The position numbers and the translations under genes were made by a program. From Aquatica leii (taxonomy: Eukaryota; Arthropoda; Insecta; Coleoptera; Lampyridae), in contig CM069436.1 of assembly GCA_035610365.1 (NCBI GenBank), positions 55,071,505 through 55,135,504 on the forward strand: a DNA stretch of 64,000 bases, in the 5' to 3' direction. Positions 10,714 to 22,478 of this stretch are shown one piece after another; within the stretch, counting starts at the first letter, position 1; every line of letters begins with the position of its first letter. The notes under the pieces were generated by a model. It made no database searches. It was given only the letters and a program-made list of their open reading frames with translations, and was not told the origin of the DNA.

Positions 10714-13511
10714 CTATAAAACAATTTTTATTAGAACAGATATTCTTTAAGTAGTTTTCTTCTCTTGTTCTTTTAAATTTTGCTTTAAGTTTTTAGTAGC
10801 TGTAACATTGTAACATTTACTTTATTTACAGTTTGTACATGCATTGCTTTTTTGTTCATTAAAAAAATAGTTTATCTGTTTACTGTTTGAGATTATAGTA
10901 CCTATTGGAGTATCTAATTTTAATCATTTGAACGAAAAACTAAATTGCTAAATAGTTTTTGTTATAAATGTATTCTTAATGTTTTTTAATTTTCTTTTTC
11001 AGCATGACTTAAGTAGGTAATTATAAACATTGACAAAAGTTTTTTCTTCTTTTACTTCTAATAACTCCAGTAAATTCCTATTGCACTTTTAACAATTTTA
11101 CCATTTTTATTTGTTTCTTGAGATTATAATATAAAAGTATCTAATTATTATCGTTTAAAACAAAATGGATATAGTTTTTGTTAAAAATATGTTTGTGGCT
11201 TTCCTTAGTCATTAATTACATTGTTATTGACTGTAATTACTATATCTAAAAGAAATTTGCATAAGGAAAATTTCCTATTTTACACGTGTTTTATTCACTT
11301 ATTTAACTTTGCTTTTTAGAGTAGATTTTGTTAAAAATGTTTTCTTTCTTTTCTGTTAATCGTTAGATTAAAAGTTTATGTGTTAGTAATCACGTGTTTA
11401 TTACAAAAATGATTAAAATTTTCATTTGGTTTGCCATTTACTAACTAAGTTGTATACTACGTTTTCAATAAAATTGTGAAAATAACCACATTGTCTAGTT
11501 GAGATGTAAAATAAGCTTTCAACTTATTCACTGACTTTCAACGTGTTCTAAACTTGTTATAAACGTTTATTTCTATATATATACGATTTTCGAATAACAT
11601 TTTTGCTTGTAATCTTAAGTAATTGTAACGTTATAATATTTACAGACTGATTTAAACAGTTTGCAATATTAATGTAATAGAAACGTATACAGATCTTATT
11701 AGGAATTTTATTTCACCAGCTTAGAGTAAAGTGTATTAATATTTAAGGGGTAATTTTTGAATTAGCTGATATTACAACAACTTTGTTAAATTGTGTTTTT
11801 AGAGAAGTTTTATATAAAATAAGTTTTAACAAGTCCATCAAAATTTTTGTTAACAAATGAAATACAAAATTATGTTACTCAAATAATCTTTATTGTTTCA
11901 ATAATGTTGTTTAGTTTTGACGTTAACTACAGTTAATACATTTACTAATATTTTTATATGTTAAGAAAAGTATACTAGTGTTATTAACGATTTTAAGAAG
12001 TTTTGGTTTTATTTAACTATTCGTTTTGTAATTTTTAGTTTGCGTTACTTGTAATTGTCAAAGATTTTTTGTTATAAGGAAACTTTTATTAGTAACAATA
12101 TTTAAAATTTAGAACTGTAGCTGCAATACAGCTTAAACAAATACAATTATAATTCGGTTTAGTTTTACAATTAATCTTTGATCTGCATCAATTTGAATTA
12201 GTTGTTTGTTTGTACGTAAGTCTTTAGTAATAAAATAACATTTCTTGTTTTTGTGGTAGTGAAAAAAATGTTAATTGGGTTTAGGTGAATTTGTGAATCA
12301 TTCGTGTTAAAATGTGCACGAGTAGATTTTTTTTTAATAAAACTTGCAATTCTTATATAAATGTTTTTGTTGTGTTGTGTAGTTTTTTGTTTTGATTATT
12401 TTTGTATATGTATTCCTCTTTCTTATAAATAAAATGTAGCTTTAAATACCATTTGTTTGCGCAATAGAATGTGCAAAATGCTAGAATTGTTTTGAATATA
12501 AGTAATATTACACGTTATCGTTAACAGAAGGTACATGATTTTTTTTTTACGATATTATTATTTTAGTATAATGCCCTTTCTGTTTTTCTTTCCTTTCTGC
12601 TTCTCAACATAAATAGTTTTTATATTACAAATTAAGATTACTCGTATTACTCGTAAACTGTGTGCTTTTTATGTACTACATAAAATACTTTTCAACAATT
12701 TTACTTAATTTCTAGAATTTGTCACTATAATTACATAATCATTACCATAACATTATTTACTCGCTTTCTACATGAACAATTACTCGTTATCAAAAATAAA
12801 ATTAGGATTTTATTACCTAACTTGTCACTATAATTATGTAGCGATTATCAATAATTTGAAACAAATATTAATATTTGCTGTATTACAATACTTTATTTTT
12901 AACACTGTAAAGATTCATATTAAAAAATATATAAGCAATTGTAGAAAAATATTTGACATATGTTAAAACAAGTAGATATGATGAGGAACATTGCTTTTGG
13001 AATCTTACATTCATTAATAAAAATCTTTAACACACACAATTTTTACATACATATTTTGCTTTCTGCAACATTTTAAAGTTATTTGTATTTTTTTAAAAAA
13101 CTCTGCTAATTATTTAAAACATTGACGTTTTATTAATTTTCAAACTAAAGTGGAAAAACTGAGTGTGAAATGCAAACTAAAAACAAATATTTTTAAACGA
13201 TGGTTTTAGAATTTTACATTGATTAGTTATAACTAACAGGAAACAAAAGTAAGCTTTAAAATGTTTTACATTTTTTAAAACTCTTAAAGATTTTTGTTAA
13301 ATTTATTTTTCAATAACTTTGATAATGCTATAAGAATTTGTTTCTTTTTAAACTAAATTTAAAAAACAATATCTTGAATTTTTAAACGTTAGTTTTTGAA
13401 TTATAGTTAAGAAATTTAATTCTAAATTAAATTATTTAACTTGGATAGTGTAAGTAAAACGTTTACATTTTTTTATTGTTTTAGTAGTTCCAGTATTTCT
13501 TAGATGCATAA

Positions 13512-13968
13512 AGTATTTCAAATACGGATGAAAGAAATTGGGTTGAGTATCTAAACTCAATCAGAAATTCAGAAAATATTTTAGAACTTGATACAGCAGA
13601 TTGCAAAATTATCGGTAAAATGCTTAAATTTACGTTAATATCACAGTATATTTTTTTTAATTATACAGATCAAGAAATTTATAACACACTTAATGCCAGG
13701 GGTGTGTACCAAAACGAACTCAAAACGTGCAAGTTTGGGCCTACTTTAGTATCGGAGTTAACTGCTTTCATATTCAGCGACATTGAAGATGAAGTACTTG
13801 AAAGTTTAAAAGATTTATCTTAAAATATTATATATTATAATAATAATAATGTCTTTGGCTTCCAAAAGAAAATTTTTGAATAACTACTACCTTATGGAAT
13901 TTACACTAATTACATGTCATTGGAAAAGTTATTTGTTGAAACAATCAGCGACCTGAATGAATCGGCAG
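13512..13968 (+). pseudogene. Broken exon-like coding relic, right arm
   Basis: Right-arm copy of the relic at 3765-4221. The frame is open from AGT at 13512 through RNWVEYLNSIRNSENILELD to the stop after KDLS at 13821-13823. It is broken by a (TAA)n-like stretch and a second stop. It then resumes in the same frame at about 13890 and reads MSLEKLFVETISDLNESAG from ATG 13914 to a splice-donor-like G|GTATGT at 13968/13969. An acceptor-like TTTATTGTTTTAG lies just upstream, near 13485. The product is unknown. Transcription would run outward toward the end of the element. It may be the last trace of the coding capacity of the autonomous parent. Confidence 0.4.
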
Positions 13969-14836
13969 GTATGTATCATAAAATTTTAATTAATAAGTAA
14001 TAATTGTAAAAATTTATTTTTGGCAATGACACTTTCTTTTATTGTTAGCGATCACACTTTGTTTAGTTTTAGCTGCGTACTAGTAAGAACGGTTTAAATT
14101 AAAGTGTTTCTGTGTATTACAATGGTAAGTGGTTTATTTATTTTGCAAATTAATCCTATACGCTTAAACACATCCAATTTTATGCTCTACAAAAGATTAT
14201 TTTAAATTAAAAAAGTTGATTTTAGTATTTACCTGATTAAAAGTTAGAATAAAATTTTTTTTTTAAATTTCAGCGATTTTTAAATTTGTTAACTATTAAT
14301 TTAGTTTAGACCACTTCTTTTTTTTTTTAAATTAATTTCTAATGTTGTTGATTAAACCAACACCTCGTTTAAAAAGAAGCAGTTGATATATTCAAGTAAC
14401 ATTAATTTTTCTTAAGAAATTGGTAGTTATTTTCTTAAATTTAATTTTTTTTTGTTAATTTGCATGCAGCTGTTTTTGTGCTATTTTCCTTATAATCAAC
14501 ATTAACTTTTTAGAATTTTTTTTTAATAAGCAATTCTTTACAGAGTATTAAGAGTAAGAGAGAAAGAATATGAAAGTACCGACCACTAGAAAAGTCCAGA
14601 TCAACCACAACACGACGGATGCTGTAGAAATGATATAATTAGATGTCGTGTGTATAGTTGCCGTGAATTATCAAGATCCAGCTAAACCGTAATGACATAG
14701 ATGCTGTAGAAAAATGATATAATTATGCCATGAATGTTAATTTAATTTAAAAATAAAGTACAATAAATTTTACAAGTCTTTTGTTCAGTAATTAAGAAAC
14801 CAATTGTATACAAAAATTAAGCGTTTAAAATTAACT

Positions 14837-14910
14837 TATTTTCGTAGCTCAGCTGTTAAGTTCGCCGCTTTGTAATCAAGAAACCCGGGTTCAAATCCAG
14901 GTACACCCAA
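14837..14910 (+). tRNA. tRNA-Thr(UGU)-like pseudogene, right arm
   Basis: Identical to the left-arm copy and on the opposite strand, so both point outward. A box and B box are intact and the anticodon loop TTTGTAA is present, but the acceptor, D and anticodon stems do not pair. It is useful mainly as a possible Pol III promoter or a landmark of a tRNA-derived insertion. Confidence 0.55.
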
Positions 14911-15033
14911 GCTTTTTTTAAATAAAAATATTTTCTTTCTCGCTCGAATCATGAGACTTTATGACGCATAAAAAATTACCAGTTACGCGATGACGCACGA
15001 CGCAATCAAAATTACCAATTATGCGATGATGTA

Positions 15034-15155
15034 ACAATGTAAGAGAGAGAAAAAAAAATCGCTGTAAGAGGGAGAAAAAATGTGTGAAAGAGAAAAAAAT
15101 GTGTGAGAGAGAAAAAAATTCATTGTGAGAGAGAGAAAAATACTTTCACAAAAAT
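15034..15155. repeat. GA-rich tandem repeat block, right arm
   Basis: Irregular units of TGTGAGAGAGAAAAAAAT repeat five to six times, mirroring 2578-2700. They create a long lysine/glutamate-rich frame on the plus strand that I do not regard as a gene. Confidence 0.75.
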
Positions 15156-15165
15156 ACAGTTACTC

Positions 15166-15278
15166 ACGTTCCTTCCGAGGTCATTAGTAACGTCCGTGAA
15201 AGTGAGAGAGAAAAAAAATGTGAGAAGGAAAATAAAATTTCCCAAAAAATACATCATGCACGTTTCTTCCGAGGTCAC
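15166..15278 (+). repeat. Paired subterminal direct repeats, right arm
   Basis: ACGTTYCTTCCGAGGTCA occurs at 15166-15185 and 15259-15278, mirroring the pair near the left terminus. Spacing and distance to the end match those on the left. Confidence 0.6.
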
Positions 15279-15327
15279 AGTAATTAAATTTCATGCCCTG
15301 AGGGTTTGGTGTCCGCCCCTTTCTACT

Positions 15328-15333
15328 AATAAT
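15328..15333. repeat. AATAAT, right copy of putative target-site duplication
   Basis: The six bases directly after the right terminus (...TTTCTACT) equal those directly before the left terminus. The sequence beyond (GCTAATTCG) is unrelated to the left flank. Confidence 0.6.
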
Positions 15334-18300
15334 GCTAATTCGTGTTTTAAGAAGTTTCTACAGTTTCTTTTTGGCAATCCAATGAACCAATCAGTTATAT
15401 TAGTATTGAACACAAATGTATAGATTCTTGGTGTGATTATCATTAGTGCAAAAATGTGCTCTAACAGTTGATACTTTTTGGATTTGAAAATATGGTTATT
15501 CTAGAAAATAAAATTTGAAATAAGCAGTACACATTACACATACGTAACATAATCTTAACTAATAATAATTGTACGGGGACCCTACTGAAGTGCAAACTTA
15601 ACCCATTATAAAGAAAAGGTCGCGGCAATTCTGGTATCCGATAGTGGCGTGGGTAACACAACTAATACAAATCAGCTTGTCAAGTCAAACAAATTCTCGT
15701 TCATGCAATATCACAGTAATCAACAAATCCAATTATAGGTATTAAACAAATAAAGTTGAAACATTTATAATGTTAAAATTGAATTTGAACAATATGAAAT
15801 AGAATGGCGCACAGCCAATCAAGCCCCGAGCTTGAATAATGTAATCGTTAAATAATACATAAACTGATTGTGATAACAAACAAGCGTATACTCAGTCACC
15901 GCACTACGAGCGACGGCAAAATGTGATCAGAAGTAAAAGCTGAAAATGATTCAATATATATATATTGTTTTGATATTAGAAATACTGGTAATTTGGTTAC
16001 AATCAATTTTAAAGCACGGTGACGTTCGACTTGCAGTTAATTTTAAATTTCGTACAAGTTTAAAATTAAATTACCGCATTAAAATACTAGGGCTGATATA
16101 TTGGATTTCGAAGACGGTCTCGACAGGACAGCTCTCTCAATTCACTATAAAAAAAACGTAAATGTGCATCATACCTCAGCGATTCTTCTTACAAACACCG
16201 ATTACGTTTAGATTTAATTTACGCCATAAAAAAGTGTATGGCCCACAATTTTAAAAAGTTTTGTTGAGCATTTAAATTCACATGTGCTTACCATGCATGC
16301 ATGCGTGTAAAATGTCAACCACGTGAATTAACCGGAAAAAAAACAATGTTAGCAACTGACTTCAAAATGAACGATACTAAATCTATACAACGCGATGAGA
16401 AATAAAATACTTTTAACATAACATAAGAATGGCAGAGATTTATGCCATGATTTATGCCAACTTAAACATATACGTAAAGTTAAACTACGTCTCGATCAAT
16501 CAACATTTTTTTTCTTATAGAATTTTTACTTACATGTTCATTGTTATTACCAAAACAGATTTTAAGTGATAATTTAAAAAGGTTCTTGGTAAAACATGCA
16601 CCGATTGCTTTTTTAAGATTTTAAAATCATCTTTAGACGAATCATTTAATTCCAAAGAATCAGAATATTTATATAGTGAATTTTAATGTATTGTTTGTAC
16701 TCAGTTGTTCTTGGTATCGGATGTGGTTTATCCCAGAGTTCTGTTCCCATTAACATTGAAAGAAGATTTAAGTACATATTTGATTATTAAGTTGCTTTAC
16801 AATATGCACGTTTAATTACCAGTAACAATTTTGAATTACATCTAGTCTTGTGACTATTAATCAATGTCTACAACAAATTATTTTATTGTTTTTAACGCGT
16901 TTTGTTAAAACATTTTGCCAAGTTGACAATATTTTAGCATATATTCGTTGCTATTAGAATAGAGAATCAAAATATTTTAAGTTAAATTTTCTAATTAAGT
17001 TTTTTTGAAATTTTGTTAATTAATGTAATCCTTATAGTTTACGTTTATATTTTTTAGCAATGAATTAATATAATCTATAGTATTTTTATTATTTCTTTTA
17101 CAAATCGGTAATTATGTTGAATGCAGAAAAAACTTTATATGTATTTAGGCGTTATCAATTCAAGTTGTTTATTTTAATCATTGAACGATAAAAAAATGGA
17201 ACAAAAATAATCTTAAACACGATCATTGTTTAAGTCTAATGTAATGTAGATTATGAACTACTTTTTTAAATCGTTTTTGCGTGGAATCGATACAAATATT
17301 TATTTAAAAGTAATATACCTATCATTGTTTTCCTTATTTTTAAAAACTTAATTAGTGTTGGTGAAAATGTAGTGTAGGTTTTATTTTTTATGTCATTAAT
17401 TATCGTAATACACATTTTGACTGATATAGATACTGAAAACTATGGCAAAAAACAATTTAAAAAGTTACGTTTTATATGCATTTTAAAAGAGTTTTGTAAT
17501 AGGATGTTTATCCCTACACTTCCTATAATATACGAAATAGATTGCAACGACACGCAGTAATGGCTACCTTCTTGTTAGTATCTTACTATTAGTAATTAAA
17601 GAAAACTGTATATATACTTATATGAAAATAATGATTTTTCTTAATACTAGTTTCTAAGATATCCACAAGATGGTAGTCATCATTATATGTCGCTAACACA
17701 ATCACATTCGAACTGGTCAATAATAACGTTTTGCCTATCTTACAAATGGCCTATTTTGGCTTTAAAGACCAACATTTTTATTGCGCAATTGTTTATATAA
17801 AAAAAAATAAGTGCGTGTAAGCTTTAAGCGCGATTGAAGTAAAACTTCTCTCGTTTGTGACAGATATTACTGAAAAGATTAAACTTAAATTAAAATAAAT
17901 ATTATTTCAGGTTGTTGATTTAAAAAAATATATTTAATGATAAAAGAGTCAAATGCTTCTGGAACTCTGCCATTTTACATTTAAACTGTACAACTCAATT
18001 ACGCGAATGCATAATTGGTTGCATAAGCTGTAGTTAAAAAAATGTTTTTTTTTGTAACGTATGAAGAATCTCGATCACTGTACGAATGCATTTTGAACTA
18101 ACTCTTTAATGTCAATACCTTGTTGTGCAATGCAACTTTTCTTCTTACGAGATTTCATGTAGATTCAATTGGTTTAAGTTGCCGTGTATTACAATATTTC
18201 TTAAAATGAAATCCAAGTTTTAAAAAAGTCAAAGATATTCCTGTTTCAGTAGCAGAAAGTTCAGAATCGTTTTCAATTGAATATATTCGTACAATATTCA

Positions 18301-19280
18301 TTGACAAGTTACTTGTTATCGAACAGTTCTGTTTTCAATAGATAAAAACTGTAATACAAAAAGGTACTTTAATTAATGATTATTATTGGTTTTGGACTAT
18401 AAATACAGCAATTAAATTATTTTGTGTTGTAAATTAAGTGCAAATAATTTTAACCTAAAAATATTTACCAAATGTAAAGATGAATTGAAATAGATTGTTC
18501 TAAAAAAACAGATTTTTACACAAACAAGACAAACGTTTAAATATAAAAGCAAAAACTAATATGAAACGTTAAAATGTTTTTATATTTAATTTATTATAGA
18601 TAGAACGTGTTTCTAAAGGTCTTGGTGTTTCAAAAAACGCAATTAAAAAAGAAAAAAAAAAGAAAAGTTGAATGTAGGGTGTTTAATACTAAAAACTTTT
18701 ATCGCCAACGTATTTATATTCTAATTGAACTTAGCTACTGACATCAATTTTAAATTAGTTTTCGGTAAAAAAAACATTTTTAGACAATCTGTAAATAGAT
18801 TTGTTTAAAACATCTTTTCACCTAAATCGTAAACTTTATCTTTTCAAAACGTCGCATATTTAGTACAGATAAGCACGTCCATAATATTTGTCTTGACAAA
18901 CAACACGTTTATGTTAAAAAAAAACTTTTTATCATCGTATATGTATTTAGTTTTTGAATGTATTGGAATTCTTCTTCGTCCCCGCTGGACTTTAAGTTGC
19001 TATCTCTTCTAGATAAAAGATAACCAAAGCAGTTTTACTTTCATATTATCTAACGCTATCTTTTTAATGCGGTTTACTATGATAATAGAACGTGCGATTT
19101 TCAATAAACGTTATTTAGAGAAGTATGTTGCATTGCTACCCAAAATAATAGTTTCTAATTTTATTTCAACCGAGCTATAATAAATAATTTATGTTTATTT
19201 ATTTGTAACTACGTACGAATAGTAGTGTACGCATTATAGAAAATAATACATAAAATGCTACTGAAGCATATTTGACAAAG
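15334..19280. other. Gene-less AT-rich stretch
   Basis: Only short AT-driven frames are visible on either strand. No repeat boundary, RNA gene or conserved protein fragment was recognised. Confidence 0.55.
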
Positions 19281-19286
19281 AGATCA

Positions 19287-19505
19287 CTAAATATACGAAT
19301 CGACTAGCTCATTCATGTACTGTAACTTTGGGCTGTTTCTAGCAGTAGTTATTTCCACAGTGGTTTTCATAATTGTATTGATTATGTCTTTGTGCTCATG
19401 ATGCATACGGTCAGAACGTCTTTTTTTATAGTCATAGACAAGATCTTTCAGTTTTTTTTGCAGCACCTTTTTATATGTCTTCCCAGAAAATTTTCTGAGG
19501 GGCAA
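19287..19505 (-). CDS. Unrecognised basic ORF, 72 codons
   Basis: A lysine/arginine-rich frame (MPLRKFSGKTYKKVLQKKLK, later KKRRSDRMHHEHKD). Its composition is less AT-driven than neighbouring frames, so it may be real coding sequence or a transposon scrap. It lies about 200 bp beyond the decayed transposon protein that ends near 19.7 kb on the same strand, but I cannot link the two. No homology recognised. Confidence 0.2.
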   Translation of the reverse strand: MPLRKFSGKTYKKVLQKKLKDLVYDYKKRRSDRMHHEHKDIINTIMKTTVEITTARNSPKLQYMNELVDSYI

Positions 19506-19699
19506 AGCAATATCAATGAAAATAAAACGATAAATATTAAAACACGACGTCGTACAGTGGAGTATTTATATGAAAAATCTGGACAAAAGTATTTCTCAGG
19601 ATTTTTTGCTGGAAAATGTACTTAAAAGCAAGTTTCTATTTTTATTTAATTTTAAAATTATAATTGATGATATTTAATTATTATTATTATTATTCCCCT

Positions 19700-20309
19700 A
19701 CTAGATAAGCCCCTGACATGGGAAGCTCACACACAATCAGAGCTGGACGCTCTTCGTAAATGTTTTTGTCCGTTTCCGGGAGCAGAAGTTTTCCGTCTCG
19801 GTGAAGAATGGCTTAGTTTTCTCGTGCTGCTGAGCTAAGGGCCAGAGCTTAAAAGAAGTTTATTCAAAATATTCCTATTATAAGCTACTCGCTTCCTCTG
19901 ATAATTGATCGATAGATAATATGGAATGAGCAATAACTGTGGACATAAAGTTTTGCGGTTTCTCTGGACGTGTTACCGTCATTAGTATTTACGAACCTGG
20001 CTGTTGGTATATCTACCAGTAGTCTCATCTGATCTTTGAATTTTTTTTGAATATTTTGCTTCCTTGCTTTGATGTTTTTCTTGCTTTTTTGTGTTCTAGT
20101 CTACTATTTCTTCATGGGTAATTTGTAAGAAAGGTGAAGAAGAGATTCAAAAAACGGATCCTTGATTGTACTATGGACAGTCCAAACGTCCAAGCGTCAT
20201 GGTTCATTTCGTCTAAATTGTTAAATTCTTTAGAAGTTTTGCCACAAATGTAGCAGCGCATTATGGAAGATGTGCGAGTTGTAGCATTGCACACTTTCCC
20301 ATCTATCAT
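19700..20309 (-). pseudogene. Decayed transposon-encoded protein (repeated insect/cnidarian family)
   Basis: The minus strand from 20309 reads MIDGKVCNATTRTSSIMRCY with a CYIC pair, then FNNLDEMN and LSIVQSRIRF. This pattern belongs to a protein repeated many times in insect and Hydra genomes and probably transposon-encoded. After a frameshift near 20110 the continuation includes FKDQMRLLVDIPTA and NTNDGNTSRETAK (about 20080-19950), typical of the same family. A third frame near 19900-19800 has an LSEEAS-like piece and NRNILNKLLLSSG. Stops and frameshifts break every segment. The superfamily is uncertain; a Transib/RAG1-like origin is possible but not shown. The N-terminal part is missing, and a MITE begins 28 bp upstream at 20337. 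Confidence 0.6.
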
Positions 20310-20336
20310 TCTATGTACTAAAGTATGTTGTATATA

Positions 20337-21207
20337 CAGGGTGTAACAGGTATAACTAATAATCTCGTAATGGTAGATAGCTGTAATGATTTAGAGCATA
20401 TTTGCATTATAAACATAAAGTCCATTCCTTATAGTTTTCGAGAAAAAATAATAGTAAAAGACGGCCCTGTTATAGTCTATTCGTAAGAAGAAAAGCCAAT
20501 CACCCAATTGAGGATCCTTTATTAGGAAACAACACGTACAAAGAGTAAGAATGCGATAAGATTGTTTTACTTTGTTTTACTGTATAATGTTGAACACGTA
20601 CAGAAAGCCTTGGTTAACATAAAATAAGACTATGTAGCTAAAATTTCTTTTTCTGACCATTCAGGGGTCATTGTGTCTATTTCGGTTTAGCGTTACATAA
20701 TGATTAAATTTTCATTTATTTCAAAATATTTTAAATACATTAAATTATTTTTGTAGTTAGGTATTCGGTATTTAGTTTTGTTATTTGTTCAATTTAGTTT
20801 AATAGCTCTTCGTATTATTTACAAATTCCACTTTTTAATTTCTACATTTATGACTTCAAAATAACCGATTGACATTGTTACTTTACTTTTTTCTGTAGCT
20901 ATTAAGAACCTTGAAGTAAATTAAAAATAGCCTTGATTTTGGCACGAACCCATATCTGTTAAATGTTGTTTATTTTGTCATCAGAAACTTAATACTTGAT
21001 AGTAAACTTGAATTCTAACAGTTTGAATCATTTTATATCATATTTTCTTATAACGAACAACCAGTTCCATAATTACATCTAATTATTACAAAAAAAATTT
21101 AAGAAAAATGATGAAAAGGTAGATTACATGTTTATGAACAAAATGTGTTGGAAATTACAATATCTACTCCCTATTATGAGATTATTAGTTATAGTTGTTA
21201 CACCCTG
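20337..21207. mobile_element. MITE with CAGGGTGTAAC termini and TA target site
   Basis: The left end reads CAGGGTGTAACAGGTATAAC. The reverse complement of the right end reads CAGGGTGTAACAACTATAAC. Both continue into CTAATAATCTC, giving terminal inverted repeats of about 36 bp. TA dinucleotides flank both ends (20335-20336 and 21208-21209). The 871-bp interior is AT-rich and non-coding. TA duplication with CAGGG-type ends fits a non-autonomous element of the Tc1/mariner superfamily. Confidence 0.85.
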
Positions 21208-21209
21208 TA

Positions 21210-22240
21210 TACTGTTTTATTTGGCGTTAGAATTTCGGACTTTGTTAAATTTTTAACTTGGTTTTCTACGTAATACATTTCTTGTTATGTCCTTTTGTCT
21301 CATGAATAAAGCCTATGCTTATTGACCTACAGTATCTCGTAGACGAAGGACTTGGATTCCGCCAAATCATTAACAGTATTAATACGCCGTCCCGGAGATA
21401 CTATTTAGCTTTGAAAGATGCATTACTATCTGAGTTATTTTCCAATTTCTGCTTGAATTGTCACAGTCCCATTTAGTTATAAGCTCAGGGTTTTCTCTTT
21501 CATATGGTGTTGAAACTTCTATAACCTCTTCTAAATTTCTTTATTAGCGAATAACAAGGATAAATACTCTTGTTTGTACTTTGCAATATTTTTTATTGTT
21601 TTCTTGTAAAATCCTCTACAAAAATGGCTCTGATGGTGTGTTATTTACGCAACTTTGGAGCTCGTGTTTAGTTTAGGTGCATCTGTGTTTCCAAAAGCAC
21701 GTTGACTTATACCAGCTGCATAGGTCAATTCATGAACAGGTACATGTTCCCTCAAATGTTTCGTTTTTAGGCGCTTGCTTCAGCCACTTGATTCGCTAAA
21801 ATGTTTTACGTGTCGACCAGGTTTGTGTGTTTCTGTCTAAATAGTAAATTTGGTAGAAGCATTAAGCCAGGTTATTTTTTTTAAACCGTTCTTTTTTTGT
21901 GTTTTTATTAGTTGCTGCCCATTTCCTTTTCAGATCAGATCTGAAATGGGCGAGGTCTCTGGTCATCTGGACATTTTGTAATTTTTATGAGTTTTTGTCC
22001 CAAAAACAATAATCTTTTGCCGAGTTGAATGTGGGGGAACAACGTCAATTTCTACAATTCTATTCTAGTCATCTCCTTTACGATGATAAATTCTAAAAAT
22101 ATTGGTATAATTTAAAGATGTAATGAAAATAGGTGTATCAATAAATATTATACGAAAAAAAAATTATTATAATTTGTCAAACTTTTTTTTTGCCTATTAG
22201 ATTTTTAAGCTTATTTAAAAAAAACATTGTATATATGTAC
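21210..22240. other. Gene-less stretch with a small hairpin
   Basis: No gene seen. At 21908-21943 GCCCATTT and TCAGAT pair with ATCTGA and AATGGGC, forming a compact imperfect hairpin. Confidence 0.5.
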
Positions 22241-22478
22241 AAATTACGTGGTCTGAATTAAATAGATTACAGAATTATACTCCGTAGAGTGTATACGTAC
22301 GTACATTGTACCTCGTACACTTACACCAGTGCGAATTTTGAGAGGTGCAACTCCGTGTATAATTTTTGTTCGTAACGACTTGTATTGGGCAACTGTAAAA
22401 AGGAGGATAGAGCGAGAGGGCGCTAGGAATGTAAATGCGCGAAATTTAAATATGTCACTATTATGTATTATGTTCAAT

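Larger units (their letters stand above)
2407..15327. mobile_element. Giant palindromic element, 12.9 kb, with two 5.9 kb inverted arms
   Basis: The segment reads the same on both strands outside a central spacer: a base at position i in the left arm matches the complement of a base at about 17734-i in the right arm. Both ends carry the mirrored terminus AGTAGAAAGGGGCGGACACC, and the flanks diverge immediately outside it. A six-base direct repeat (AATAAT) abuts both ends, as expected for a transposed unit. The arms differ by scattered substitutions and small indels, for example about 17 extra bases near 5155-5170 that are absent near 12575. They are therefore separate, slightly diverged copies. 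No intact transposase, integrase, polymerase or capsid gene is present. Six-bp target duplications and AG-starting termini are known for Polinton/Maverick elements, and foldback elements also have very long inverted repeats. Neither family normally has non-coding arms of 5.9 kb. Best call: a non-autonomous giant foldback-like DNA element of uncertain superfamily. Confidence 0.85.
9442..15327 (+). repeat. Right arm of the giant inverted repeat
   Basis: Reverse-complement copy of the left arm, nearly the same length (5886 against 5888 bp). Scattered substitutions and short indels separate it from the left arm, for example the absence near 12575 of a 17-bp segment present in the left arm near 5155. 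It carries mirrored copies of all left-arm features. The flank beyond 15327 is unrelated to the left flank. Confidence 0.9.

Noticed and set aside
2407-15327. The giant palindrome as a sequencing or assembly artefact (missed hairpin adaptor)
   Set aside because: The two outer flanks are different unique sequences, the centre has a 1.15 kb non-palindromic spacer, and the ends are sharp with a shared six-base flank. An artefact would mirror the flank as well. Read-level confirmation is still needed.
15103-15423. 106-codon ORF on the plus strand
   Set aside because: It is produced by the GA-rich tandem repeats and runs across the element boundary into the flank, so it cannot be a gene of either.
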